A stretch of 64,000 nucleotides of DNA from Lineus longissimus (lineage: Eukaryota; Nemertea; Pilidiophora; Heteronemertea; Lineidae). Position numbers and translations under genes: made by a program. Where the stretch lies: positions 10,850,001-10,914,000 of the forward strand of contig NC_088316.1 of the NCBI RefSeq assembly GCF_910592395.1, written 5' to 3'. This document shows positions 10,600 to 21,095 of this stretch, piece by piece. Numbering within the stretch: position 1 is the stretch's first letter; each line of letters opens with the position of its first letter. The notes under the pieces were generated by a model that ran no database searches, was not told where the DNA came from, and was given only the letters and a program-made list of their open reading frames with translations.

Positions 10600-11748
10600 T
10601 GTGGTCTAATTAGGCCCTTGGGGCAGGCTACCCTTAATCTCTCAACTACTTAATCTCGGTTGTTGGGTACTTTCACAGATTTATGGCACCTGATCGCTTA
10701 GCCTATTTGCTGATGCTATCCTTAATTTTAGATAACAATAGTAAGCTGCCTGCTTGGGCTCCTGGTAGTCTACAATCGCTAACAAGTTAGCTTTGTATTA
10801 AGCAGCTTGAGCGAGTCATTCAAATCTGGGTGCCACCAGCAATTTTGGCTAGCAACACAAACAGTGCAAATTATTTCATTCAGCTCCATGCTGTGGGGGT
10901 TAATTTAAGTTAAAGCGTTACATCATACATTCTTGTTACTCTGCGTTTCCTTACAGGCCACAGTTTTTTTTTTACGTTCGTTTTGACGGTATTTTCTTGC
11001 ATCCTCTGCTACTATTTTCAAATAAATCTAAACATAAGTATAAAAATGATTTCTTACTGCGGTGGGGTGTGGCAAATGGGTGGTTGACCCCTTGCAGTTA
11101 TGTAACATTTAGCGGATTACACTTCGCGCGTCAGCGAGTTGAGTCATGTCACGTGATTGGCTCTGTTACGAGCACGTGGTATGTGAATATTTCACATCCT
11201 GTCCTCATGATGTTACGTCATCCGGACATTTACTCGTCACGTGACTTGGCTTGCTGATGCGTTGGTTGTAACCGCTACATTTTGGGGCCACGCCCCTTCT
11301 ATTACTCTAGTACGATGCAAGTTTAATCAGTCAAAATAAATTTGGCCAATTAATAATATATTTTGGAGTTTAGTTAGTTATTGGGAGACTGCATAAATGC
11401 TCATTATGTAAACTATAAACAATAGACTGACATAATGGATTTTATGTGGGATAACCTTATCAACTTGTTCAGCCCTCACCACATGCTAATCAGCCAGGTC
11501 TGGGAGTGTCCAGGAATCTGGCTGACTGCATAAACTATCATTACAATGCCTTTTACAGATGCAGAATCAAATTTGGTAAAAAAGGTGATCATTCTATGGT
11601 GAGAAATAAAGCCACTGCAGCACTGATGAAACTAGTCAATTTCTTAAAATTGAGTTCCACTGCATGTCACTAGTACGGTCCGTTGCACTGTTGACAGCTG
11701 AATTGAAATGCTGATTTTCGTTTTATTTGATCTTCCTCCAATTTACAG
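10600..11748. other. Non-coding flank between YR element 1 and the BEN-like gene
   Basis: No gene is seen. 11100-11250 has several CACGTG and ACGTCA-like sites (11151, 11173, 11214, 11238), which could be promoter or element-terminal sequence. The boundary of the YR element was not located. Confidence 0.3.
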
Positions 11749-13695
11749 AGCTGCCTGAATTGATTAAAACAAACAGCAAGTGCAAGAAATGCCAAGGCAA
11801 GATGCAAAAACAGCCAAGGACTCAACATCAGCCAGCTGTTGTGTTTGAAGATATGGGAATAGACATATCTGATGACGAAAGCAGCCCAGCACCCTCTGCC
11901 ACCACACTGGAAATTGAAGTGGCTGCCTAGCCAGCCATTTTAACTTCTAAAGCTTGCCATGCACCGCCTATGCCAGCATCACCTGCTGCTTCAGACTCGG
12001 AGTTGGATGCAATCCCTAAAGGAAGCATTGCCTTGCCTGCCACCGCTACCACTGCTTTGCCAGCCACCACCGCTAATGTTGCTTCAGTTGCTCCACAAAC
12101 CAAAACTGCTTCTGCACCAGCACCAGACACTTCAGTTCCTGATGTTGACAAACTTGAGGTAGTGCTGCACCCCTTTGCTATTCATCTCAATTGCGGGCAT
12201 GAGATTGAGATATCAGGTACCTGACATGCCTGATAACTCCATCTCATGTCAGCCCTGCCTTTTTTGCAAGAATATGCTAATGCATAATTCCCCGACTTTT
12301 AATTCTAACTGTGGGTTGGTTTTTCACTCTTACTCTTAGCACCCGGACGCCAGCTGCTGCACAAATCATCCTTTCCTTCCAGCAGAGTATTGATTTGATT
12401 CACCCATTTGCACGCCACACGGCGAGTGTCAAATTTTGCACTATTCTGCTATTCCTACCATGGTGAAAGGTCTTGTTTATCACATTTCGTACACAGATGC
12501 CTAGCTTTCCTACTTTCAACAAGAATAATTAGAATAAAGGAATAAATGACTCACGACCTAATGGTTCATCCCAAGCATTTCTGCAATTGGTTGATTAACT
12601 ATTATTGTCATTTTTATATTTCAGGACGCTTTTCCCTTGCTGAATGAAGCAACCACCATTGCAGCAAGGAAGAAACAGAAGTTTGGAAAAGTTGTGGGGA
12701 TCCTCTTGTGTGCTCTTTTTGACGACACGGAGATAGGGCCAGAGACAACCCAAGCCTCCCTTGATGAAAGAAGGTTGAATCTAATAAGGCGTAAGTTGTC
12801 ATAATGTTGCTAAAGAAGTAACCCTCCTCTGAAGCAGTGATACTCCAGTGACAATTTGATGATTGAAGAAAATGTTGAAAACAATACATGGCCCATTGTG
12901 TTAACTGCATGGTGCCTCTGGTCGGGGATCATGACCCACACGCTCGCTCTGGTGGTGGGTCAGGCAATCACAACTACTCTCTAGTACAACGAGCACATGA
13001 CATCGTTTTACCAACCATGTTGTCAATGAAGTTTGGATATGAAAATCAATTATTTTTTGTAACATTTCATAGAGCAATTGGTGTAACCAACGGTTTTTTG
13101 CACTTCGGCACATGACGAAACTACTCAATAGAGGTTCTTCACGTGATGTCACGGTGTGACGTTTAGACGGGCCACCTGCCAATGCATTTTCCTTACGTCT
13201 TGACATGTTGACAACTAAAATGGCTGCGCTGAACCATTGTCAACTTCATCATGTGACGTCAGTGAAGAACCTCTTTAGTCTTTACATGTGATTTTTCTAA
13301 AAAAACTGTCCCTCTGGTGGCATTATTCATGCAGGTTATTTGTACTATTTTATGGACGGTTGTTATCACTTAGCCCAGTTGATGTAAGATGATCTTCATA
13401 AACCCATGCAGGTGGGCAAGACCAAGAAAGCTATAGCTTGAACATATTTCTTTGTTTCTTTTTAGGGCATATTTTGAAGCACTTCATCGGTGAAGGTGGG
13501 AATGCTCTGAAAACATCGCTGATAAACGTTAAGATCACGCAGGCTATCAAGTACCTGAAAAAGCAAGCAGATCAAGATACTAGTAGTGGAAAGAAGTCCT
13601 TTGGCTATGAACTTTTGGACTGTAGTGTTGATGCAGCTTGGATTTTTTTCTTGGGATACTATTTTAATTGTGACTGTTGGATTTTGGACTGTTGA
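11749..13695 (+). pseudogene. BEN-domain protein gene, three 3' exons (one in-frame stop)
   Basis: Three exons join in phase. Exon 1 is 11749-12158 (acceptor TTTACAG; donor GAG|GTAGTG), exon 2 is 12625-12790 (acceptor TATTTCAG; donor GGC|GTAAGT), exon 3 is 13466-13695 (acceptor TTTTTAG; stop TGA). Exon 1 is Cys/Lys then Pro/Ala/Thr-rich with acidic patches (DISDDES). Exons 2 and 3 together match the BEN pattern: GKVVGILLCALFDDTEI, then LDERRLNLI, then helices ending ITQAIKYLKKQ. BEN domains bind DNA or chromatin partners in the nucleus. A TAG at 11928-11930 interrupts exon 1, so this is a pseudogene, an alternatively spliced gene or a captured copy. Upstream exons were not found. Confidence 0.6.
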
Positions 13696-14091
13696 TACAG
13701 CTAGAATTGTGTGAGTGAGGTGATGATTGGAAGGTGATATTAAATGTTCTATTCTGGAAAGTCATGTCTTCTTCATACCATTTTTTATCAATTTATCAAG
13801 TGCTTCTATAGACTCGGAACCCTGCAGTCCAGCTTAATTAGATCGCGGCATCTATCATCCTCATCCCGTGGCCTTGCTATTGCTGAAGACTGGCTTAAGC
13901 AGTGGTAATGTACGGTATATGAAGGGCAAGACATGACACTTCAGGGAGAGTGTAAATGCTCCCAAGCTGTCCTTTTGCAGCAATCGACATTACAAGGAGG
14001 CTCTGGAGGAGGATAAACGAGAAAATCAGTATCTCTTTAACACAAGTGAAAAGGAGGAGAATATCTGATGTGTAAAACTTGTAAAGCAGAT
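13696..14091. other. Non-coding, one possible exon edge
   Basis: An acceptor-like CCTTTTGCAG at 13971-13980 is followed by 54 bp without a stop in one frame (QSTLQGGSGGG-like). It is too short to call. Nothing else is seen. Confidence 0.25.
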
Positions 14092-14300
14092 GTAAATGAC
14101 TTTTACATGTGTGAAAGGACTTTTACTTTTACATGTGTGAAAGGACTTTTACATGTGTGAAAGGACTTTTACATGTGTGAAAAGGAGAATATCTGATGTG
14201 TAAAACTTTTCGAAAGTTTTACACGTGAAACGGGCAAATTTTATACACCTGGACTTTTACATGTGTAAAAGTATTTACACATTATGTGTTTTACACGTGT
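14092..14300 (+). repeat. Minisatellite and palindromes built on TTTTACATGTG
   Basis: The 20-bp unit ACTTTTACATGTGTGAAAGG recurs about four times (14098-14182). It is followed by variants in both orientations, including AAAACTTTTCGAAAGTTTT near 14202 and CTTTTACATGTGTAAAAG near 14254. The region is dense in short inverted repeats. Confidence 0.75.
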
Positions 14301-14749
14301 AACATTTCCGTAAGGGAGACAAGGATTTGACACAAGTTTTGGCATATTACGGCCGAATAAAAAACATTGAGAGACTATATCATGAAGGCACCACAATTCT
14401 AGACAGGAAAGTAAATGTCACGATGTCCGTAGAACAAGAGGCCCAAGGGCCTGGCGCTCAGCTGGATGACCTAATAACACAGGACTAAGGGTGTAAAGTA
14501 GTAAATATCGGCTTTATACTACTGTTTGAAGGTCAAGAGAACACGTTATACCACTAAAATTTCCAATGCAGAGCTGCCAGCTGGATGAAATATGATTGAA
14601 CTAATCAGCCATGGTATGTAAATATTACAGAAGGCAACAGAAGATATCCCTAGTTCAGTATGATGTATCGGTAGCTTTACAGAAAAGAAGTGTCAGAGAG
14701 GATGAGACTTCTCCATGGACAACTGTGGTATGTCCAGGCTGGGTTGTAC

Positions 14750-15500
14750 AGCACATGTAGCAATGTCTCGGCCAAAAAGGCACTTAGTCGACAGGCAAGC
14801 CAGAAATTCAGCACCGTGAGCAGCTCCTTGGTAAGGCCATGTCAGGATCCGCGCGCCTCTTCAGATACATCAAATATTGAAAGCTGTGGTGAGCTGAGCA
14901 CATAAAAAGACGATGGTCACCTTAATTTGAAAATCCCTTCATAATCTGTAAGGGCTACCTCTGACTAAAACAGCACCCATAAACAATAGACCACCAATTT
15001 GACCCCAGCTCCTAACTGCGGGAAAACCCAAGTCCAGCAACCAAAAGTACCAAAAATACATTTTTGTTTACATTTGAACTGCACACATGCGTTTGTTTAC
15101 AATTTCATTTCCCGCGAAATCTCGAAAATCAGGTGACCTGCAATCGTGGATTGAAAATAACATTAACCTGGGTTCAGCAGGTCAGCAGGTATACCGGCTG
15201 TTCCAATCATCCCCCTACAGCCAGCTGTTCAAAAGGTAATGTTATTCACTCCACAGGGAGTGCAGGTAATTGATTAAGCCCCTGCATAACTTAACATCAA
15301 TGGCTTGGCTTCTGTGAGTGGTAAGGAGAATTGACAGTGTCCGATTAAAAATCCCTCATTACTGCTCTGCTGAAGTAAATTTTTGAATAAAACCAAGACG
15401 TTGCATCAGGGTAAGGTGTCACCACCATTCATGCAAAATTTCAAGGCGATCCAATGTCTCTAAGTGTGACTTTATTCATCCCCCTTCTAATATTATTATA
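14750..15500 (-). mobile_element. Degraded non-autonomous Helitron copy (main part)
   Basis: This stretch is the reverse complement of about 50446-51120, inside the well-defined Helitron at 50445-51485, at roughly 80-85% by eye. The match runs to the last bases of the other copy's 5' end. The terminal bases TATAGA continue at 18164-18169 because a palindromic element split the terminus. The 3' half, including CTAG, is not found. Confidence 0.65.
15095..15275 (+). other. Exon-like segment shared by both Helitron copies
   Basis: The homologous segment at 50672-50854 (minus) is open for 60 codons, containing SGDLQSWIENNINLSSAGQQ followed by a hydrophobic Pro/Gln/Val-rich tail, and ends in a donor-like GTGCAG|GTAAAT. 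The copy here keeps the first part and is then frameshifted. It may be a captured host exon; its source is unknown. Confidence 0.35.
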
Positions 15501-18163
15501 TGAGGCATTCCATATGAAATCAACAAGTGGTTCCCAGTTCATAGTCTCAGAATTGGCTAATTTTTACATATTTTGTAGGGTATAGGGCCAATATGAAAAG
15601 TCCAAACTATTTTTGTCATATTCCTGACGGTTAGCCCCCCAGGAGGGTCCAAAAAAGGGGGCGTGGCACCTTTTGGGGGGCGGCCGCCTATTTCCTAGCC
15701 ATCTTTGAATGGCTATATCTCAGAAAGTATTAGAGATACCCTTTTGATTCTTTCAGGGTGTTTTCTTCTTGGCCCAAGGACTGCTTTAAACCCATTAATT
15801 ATATACTGAGACCTTTAGGATGAAAATTTATGGGGTTTCAATATTAGGTGATTTTTGACCAAAATTGCGTTTTTGGGGGGCTCTACCACCCACACTATAA
15901 CAGGGTGGAGACAAATGAATGGTTGTTTTGGAAGTATCCTGTAATGACATTGTCTTGGTGTAAAAGAAACATCCTGAACGATTCAGAAGTTTCTGAAAAG
16001 TGGTCCTGAAGTTGGTCCCACCCCCAAAATGCTACATTTTGAGGGTCCAAAATGGCCAGGTAGGAATGGGTTAATGATGAAAAAAATAATTTTCCTCAAG
16101 AGACCTTGGTACCCTCTACTTCTGAGTAAAAAATCTTTTTCAAACCAGCACTCCTTCTAGTGGAAATAAATAGTTTCCCTCGTCAAGACTGGTATGCCAC
16201 TCGTCCTATATAACATGTACATTAATGTACATAAATGTACATAAGAACAATTTTTCCATATAATACTTTATTTATAACAGTAGGAACAACAGCTACAGTA
16301 TTTGAATAGCCCTGGAAACACTGGATTGTCCTTAGCATTCTTCTAAGAACCATAGAACAATAAGTCCCATCTAATATACTACAGTTTCGTTTACATGTAG
16401 ATCACAAAAGTCAGTGCATGAACCGCTGATAGCCTGCTTTTATTCTTGTTTCATCAGCTGAGGAAATGAAATAACTGCGTCCTAGACCACAAGTTGTTGG
16501 GGCATCGATTATGGCCAGGATGTGCTCTAACGGTACCCAGCAAACATCTTTTGGAGTTGGCCATATGATATTTGAAGCTTGACTTTGAGGATGCATGAAT
16601 GACACTTGTATATTACTGTGTTCCTCAGAGCAGTCGGAGATGTTCCCAATCCACCATGTTCCAGTGTATCACATCCTCCCATATTTTGACGCCTTCTGAT
16701 TTGTATGAATGGGCCAGGGCAAATATCACTGGAATTCGAATCCTGTTTATATCTAGTGCTGAAGTAGAAAGCACTGCTGTTGAGCAAAACAAAAGATTTG
16801 ACAATTCTCCCAAGATTCCTGGCACTAGAGATAACCACTGCTTTACTCCCACTGCTAGCGGAACCCTTCTTGTCATGCGCGTTTCTGGTGATGACAGCTA
16901 TTTTGAAAGTGGGCCATCAGAAGTTGTGAGTATCACCCCTTTGAAGACGACTGACTGCAAGCCTGGTTTGTACATTGGGTGCATTTACAATGGGGCATGG
17001 TGGATTGGGAACATCTCCGACTGCTCTGAGGAACATAGTGATATACAAGTGTCATTCATGCATCCTCAAAGTCAAGCTTCAAATATCATATGGCCAACTC
17101 CAAAAGATGTTTGCTGGGTACCGTTAGAGCACATCCTGGCCATAATCGATGCCCCAACAACTTGTGGTCTAGGACGCAGTTATTTCATTTCCTCAGCTGA
17201 TGAAACAAGAATAAAAGCAGGCTATCAGCGGTTCATGCACTGACTTTTGTGATCTAACATGTAGACGAAACTGTAGTATATTAGATGGGACTTATTGTTC
17301 TATGGTTCTTAGAAGAATGCTAAGGACAATCCAGTGTTTCCAGGGCTATTCAAATACTGTAGCTGTTGTTCCTACTGTTATAAATAAAGTATTATATGGA
17401 AAAATTGTTCTTATGTACATTTATGTACATTAATGTACATGTTATATAGGACGAGTGGCATACCAGTCTTGACTAGGGAAACTATTTATTTCCACTAGAA
17501 GGAGTGCTGGTTTGAAAAAGATTTTTTACTCAGAAGTAGAGGGTACCAAGGTCTCTTGAGGAAAATTATTTTTTTCATCATTAACCCATTCCTACCTGGC
17601 CATTTTGGACCCTCAAAATGTAGCATTTTGGGGGTGGGACCAACTTCAGGACCACTTTTCAGAAACTTCTGAATCTTTCAGGATGTTTCTTTTACACCAA
17701 GACAATGTCATTACAGGATACTTCCAAAACAACCATTCATTTGTCTCCACCCTGTTATAGTGTGGGTGGTAGAGCCCCCCAAAAACGCAATTTTGGTCAA
17801 AAATCACCTAATATTGAAACCCCATAAATTTTCATCCTAAAGGTCTCAGTATATAATTAATGGGTTTAAAGCAGTCCTTGGGCCAAGAAGAAAACACCCT
17901 GAAAGAATCAAAAGGGTATCTCTAATACTTTCTGAGATATAGCCATTTAAAGATGGCTAGGAAATAGGCGGCCGCCCCCCAAAAGGTGCCACGCCCCCTT
18001 TTTTGGACCCTCCTGGGGGGCTAACCGTCAGGAATATGACAAAAATATTTTGGACTTTTCATATTGGCCCTATACCCTACAAAATATGTAAAAATTAGCC
18101 AATTCTGAGACTATGACCTGGGAAGATTTTCTTAAATAGGTTGATTTCATATGGAATGCCTCA
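15501..18163. mobile_element. 2.66-kb palindromic (foldback) element with TATA duplication
   Basis: 15501-16658 and 16996-18163 are inverted copies about 1.16 kb long, nearly identical except for the outer 30-40 bp, around a 337-bp spacer. The ends are TGAGGCATTCCATATG and its complement. TATA flanks both sides (15497-15500 and 18164-18167). The related Helitron copy at 50445 shows a single-site version (TATAGA in complement), which supports a 4-bp duplication. The superfamily is not recognised. Confidence 0.85.
16599..17243 (+). CDS. Unknown transposon protein crossing spacer and right arm
   Basis: The 214-residue ORF begins in the left arm, reads through the unique spacer and ends in the right arm. 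The C-terminal ~90 residues look like a compact domain (GLYIGCIYNGAWWIGNISD, FMHPQSQASNIIWPTPKDV, CWVPLEHILAIIDAPTT, GRSYFIS). Similar Trp-rich segments occur in repeated uncharacterised proteins of invertebrate genomes, remembered without a family name. Because the arms are inverted copies, the same C-terminus is also encoded on the minus strand at 16411-16605. The N-terminus is unlikely to be original. It may be the tail of the autonomous parent's transposase. Confidence 0.45.
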   Translation: MTLVYYCVPQSSRRCSQSTMFQCITSSHILTPSDLYEWARANITGIRILFISSAEVESTAVEQNKRFDNSPKIPGTRDNHCFTPTASGTLLVMRVSGDDSYFESGPSEVVSITPLKTTDCKPGLYIGCIYNGAWWIGNISDCSEEHSDIQVSFMHPQSQASNIIWPTPKDVCWVPLEHILAIIDAPTTCGLGRSYFISSADETRIKAGYQRFMH

Positions 18164-18167
18164 TATA

Positions 18168-19180
18168 GAAGATTTAGACCAGCGATGACGTCATTTCTGG
18201 TGATTCCCTACGTTGTCCAATGAGCGCTTTTTAAAGTGTGCCATTTGGCATGCATTAGCATGCAATGTATTTTATCAGCGCTGCCAATTGCCGAACAGAA
18301 TGCCGTAGCTCCGTCAATTCTGAATCAATTTTTATGGGAGTAACATTATTGTGTTGCTTAAAACGTCTACTTTTTACTCATGTAAGAATCGTAGTACTAA
18401 AAACTAATATGCAAACAGAATCATGCCGATTCACTGCACATACTGTGGGAATTCTCCACTTCAAAATACATCGCGAACAGAGCGTGCACTTCCGATATCG
18501 TTTTCACAGAATTGTGGCCAAATTTTCAAGAACTAATTTCTGAAAGTATTCCCTTAAGACCCTATGACTACCCACTGAAAGGAACTAGTGATAATATCGC
18601 CTACTTGACTACTTTTTAGCAGAAAATTGGTTACTTGTTGCAAAATCAATCTTCCATCTATAGACTGGTCACAGTGGGTATGCTGAAATATAGCCTGGTT
18701 CCCTGGCGAATTCAATGCGCAGAATACAACTGCGTAACTATACGTCATAACCCGGGCTTTTGAATCGTCAAAAAATCTGTCAAATGTGCCTGTAGCGCCA
18801 ACTGTTGGTGAAAACTAAACTAATTCCATTACAAGTCAAAATGAAAAATTATTAAAAAATATTCGGTCAGATTTGAAAACAATATTTCCTCTGTGGACCG
18901 AGGTATAAAGGAAAGAAGTTTAAACTTCCCGATGACCTCATTTGTCGAATGTAGGTCGGATCGCACTGATTTTTAGTTTCTGAGTTCCCCTTGGGCTACT
19001 CCTAATTTAGCAGTGTCAACAAAGTGCCTAGGTGTTACGGTTACAAAATGCCCAAAATAGACATGGAAGGATGGCAGGATGGCAGGAAGGACGGACACCA
19101 TTCCCTTAGTAATATGACCAGCTTCGCTGACTTTGTCAGCTGAGCTAAAAAAACATTCCCAAAACGCTTCAGGTTGCGAG
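18168..19180. other. Non-coding, nothing recognised
   Basis: The first bases finish the Helitron terminus split by the palindrome. No convincing gene, repeat or splice pattern is seen in the rest; GGCAGGATGGCAGGAAGG at 19070-19087 is a short imperfect repeat. Confidence 0.5.
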
Positions 19181-19184
19181 GAAC

Positions 19185-19620
19185 GTGCATATTAAGATCG
19201 AATCCGATGACCAAAGAGATCCATGCAAAAATTGCGGTGCAACTCGCACTTTACTAGTAAATGCCCCAACCCCCGGCCATGCTATATCTGCAAACAAATG
19301 GGCCACAAAGGGCCAGAATATCAGTTGGCTAAGGAGTGTTTTCAGTATGGGAAAAAAGGTCACCTGATAAGACATTGCCGGGAAGATCCCAAATCAGAAT
19401 TGGTGCCAATCCCTCCTAAACTAGAGCTGAAAGGAGACAAGACTTCTCAAAAGGAAGAGGGTAGACTCATGAGTACCGTTCATGTGGTTGATAAGACTTC
19501 TCATGAAATGGCCAGGGCCATTGTGCTCACCTCATGTGGAGGAAAGATGGATAAAGAGCATGGTCTTGTGTCATGTAGTGTTAGGTTTGATGTAGGTCCA
19601 AGCAATTTGATGTAGGTCCA
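19185..19620 (+). pseudogene. LINE ORF1, zinc-knuckle part
   Basis: Three degenerate CCHC knuckles are visible across a frameshift near 19240: CKNCGATR..., CYICKQMGHKGPEY (last Cys lost) and CFQYGKKGHLIRHC (second Cys changed). Such knuckles in LINE ORF1 bind the element RNA. The lost cysteines and the frameshift show decay. Coding continues into DKTSQKEEG before the inserted repeat; the downstream part is at 20613-20806. Confidence 0.75.
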
Positions 19621-20612
19621 AGCAATTACAATTTCCCCAAAATGGCCAATTTACAGTACATTCGACCTCTGTGACCTTGAAAAGTAGGTCAAATCAAAGA
19701 AGACCCGGGTGACACATTGAATGGTTGTTAGAATTAGATGTACCTATGATATAAAATTGGTGCCAATCGGGCAAGTCATTACTAGGAATAATGGCAAAAC
19801 GGCAAATCAGATCGCACCAAACTTCGGTACCTGAGATCACCTGACCAAGGGGTACATGTGTACTTAATTTGTGATCAATAGTCATTGCAGTTAAGAAACG
19901 TGCCATAGTTACGGCCTGACGGCGAATTTACGCCATTTGACCTCTGTGACCTTGACAAGAAGGTCAAATTAAAAACCTGTGTGACATATACTGTATGGTG
20001 GTTAGATGTACCCATGATATCAAATTGGTGGCAATCGGGCAAGAAGTTAAGGAATAATCACATTTTTAAGGTTTTTGGATTTTGCCCCCTGGTGGTCAAG
20101 TGGTGAATCATATTGGACCAAACTTTGGTCCCTGAGATCACCTGACTAAGGGGTAAATGTGTACCAAATTTGGTATCAATAGTCATTGCAGTTTAGAAAC
20201 GTGCCATCGTTACATCCTAACGGCTAATTTACACCATTTGACCTCTGTGACCTTGAAAAGGAGGTCAAATCAAAAACCCGGAGGATATATGATGCACCTT
20301 TGCTAGAAGTACCTACCATATTTTTTTCAAAATTTCCCGACTACTATTAAGGGAGATATTGCATATTTTCACTTTTAACGTTTGGCCCCCTGGTGGCCAA
20401 ACCATGAAACGAATCGGACCGAAACTTAGTCTCCCAGGTGTCATTACATAAGGGTACATGTGTACCAAGTTTCAACTCAATAGCTCTAACAGTTACGAAA
20501 CGTGCCCTGCTAACGGACGACGGACGCCGACGCCGACGACGACGACGAAGACGACGGACGACGGACGCCACGGTATGGGATAAGCTCACCTCTGCTAAGA
20601 GGTGAGCTAAAA
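19507..20612 (+). mobile_element. 1.1-kb GCTCACC...GGTGAGC repeat, copy 1
   Basis: It starts near ATGAAATGGCCAGGGCC with GTGCTCACCTC and ends GAGGTGAGCTAAAAA. It holds three ~290-bp imperfect internal units, each starting TGACCTCTGTGACCTTGA (about 19668, 19940, 20241), then an ACGGACG microsatellite. A copy about 97% identical is at 28141-29294. Elements with GAGGTGAGCTAAAAA ends are common in marine invertebrate genomes (memory). Ends inverted over ~9 bp suggest a non-autonomous element. Confidence 0.8.
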
Positions 20613-20806
20613 AGGAAGAGGGTGAAGACACGTCAGAAAAGCCATCCCGACAAAAGAGTGATGGGGAGGAAGAAATGGACATTGAATGTGTAATTGCCCT
20701 ACGAAAACGGGTGAGGGAGCTGGAGGACACTTTGAACAATAGTAGCCTAAATGACCCACAGGACCAAAGTACGCCACTAAAGTCAAAGAAAAAGAGTAAG
20801 AAATAA
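20613..20806 (+). pseudogene. LINE ORF1, C-terminal part
   Basis: After the insertion the frame resumes with KEEGEDTSEKPS, a short heptad-like helix (ALRKRVRELEDTL) and a Lys-rich tail ending in a stop at 20804-20806. The join with the upstream knuckle part is inferred from the shared KEEG sequence on both sides of the insertion. Confidence 0.65.
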
Positions 20807-21095
20807 AAAAATAACAATAGTGCACTCTCCAAAATGGGCCAGGCCCTAAGACTTTTTTCCGATGGAGACATAGCTCAAATTGCTATAGTGTGAAGATGGT
20901 GAGAAATCAAGTTTGACCGTGCTCCTGTGTATAGAGATGTATAGAGATGTATATACTTTATTTTTATCATGTTTGTACTATGTTTTTATGTTTGCTTGTT
21001 TTATCATGTTCATAGTATGTCATATTTTTTATGTGTCATTAGGGAAAATTGTAAAAGTATCTAAGAGCAAAGAGGTACAGGCATCAATATAAAGA

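Larger units (their letters stand above)
1..10600 (+). mobile_element. DIRS/Ngaro-type YR retrotransposon, interrupted by a Helitron
   Basis: Gag-like ORF (2-868), RT/RNase H (8051-9496) and tyrosine recombinase (9430-10371) are in the order expected for a YR retrotransposon. There is no DDE integrase. The 5' terminal repeat lies outside the window. Short direct repeats at 10424-10463 and 10527-10569 may be the 3' B1/B2 part of split direct repeats. The region between the gag fragment and the RT has been replaced by Helitron and other repeat sequence, and about 100 residues of the N-terminal RT region appear to be missing. Confidence 0.6.

Noticed and set aside
12159-12216. Alternative exon 1 donor at CAG|GTACCT (12216)
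   Set aside because: Joining there puts exon 2 out of frame with an early stop; the donor at 12158 keeps the phase.
20347-20871. 174-codon minus-strand frame with Arg-rich run
   Set aside because: Arises from the ACG microsatellite and the end of the repeat element; not conserved in copy 2.
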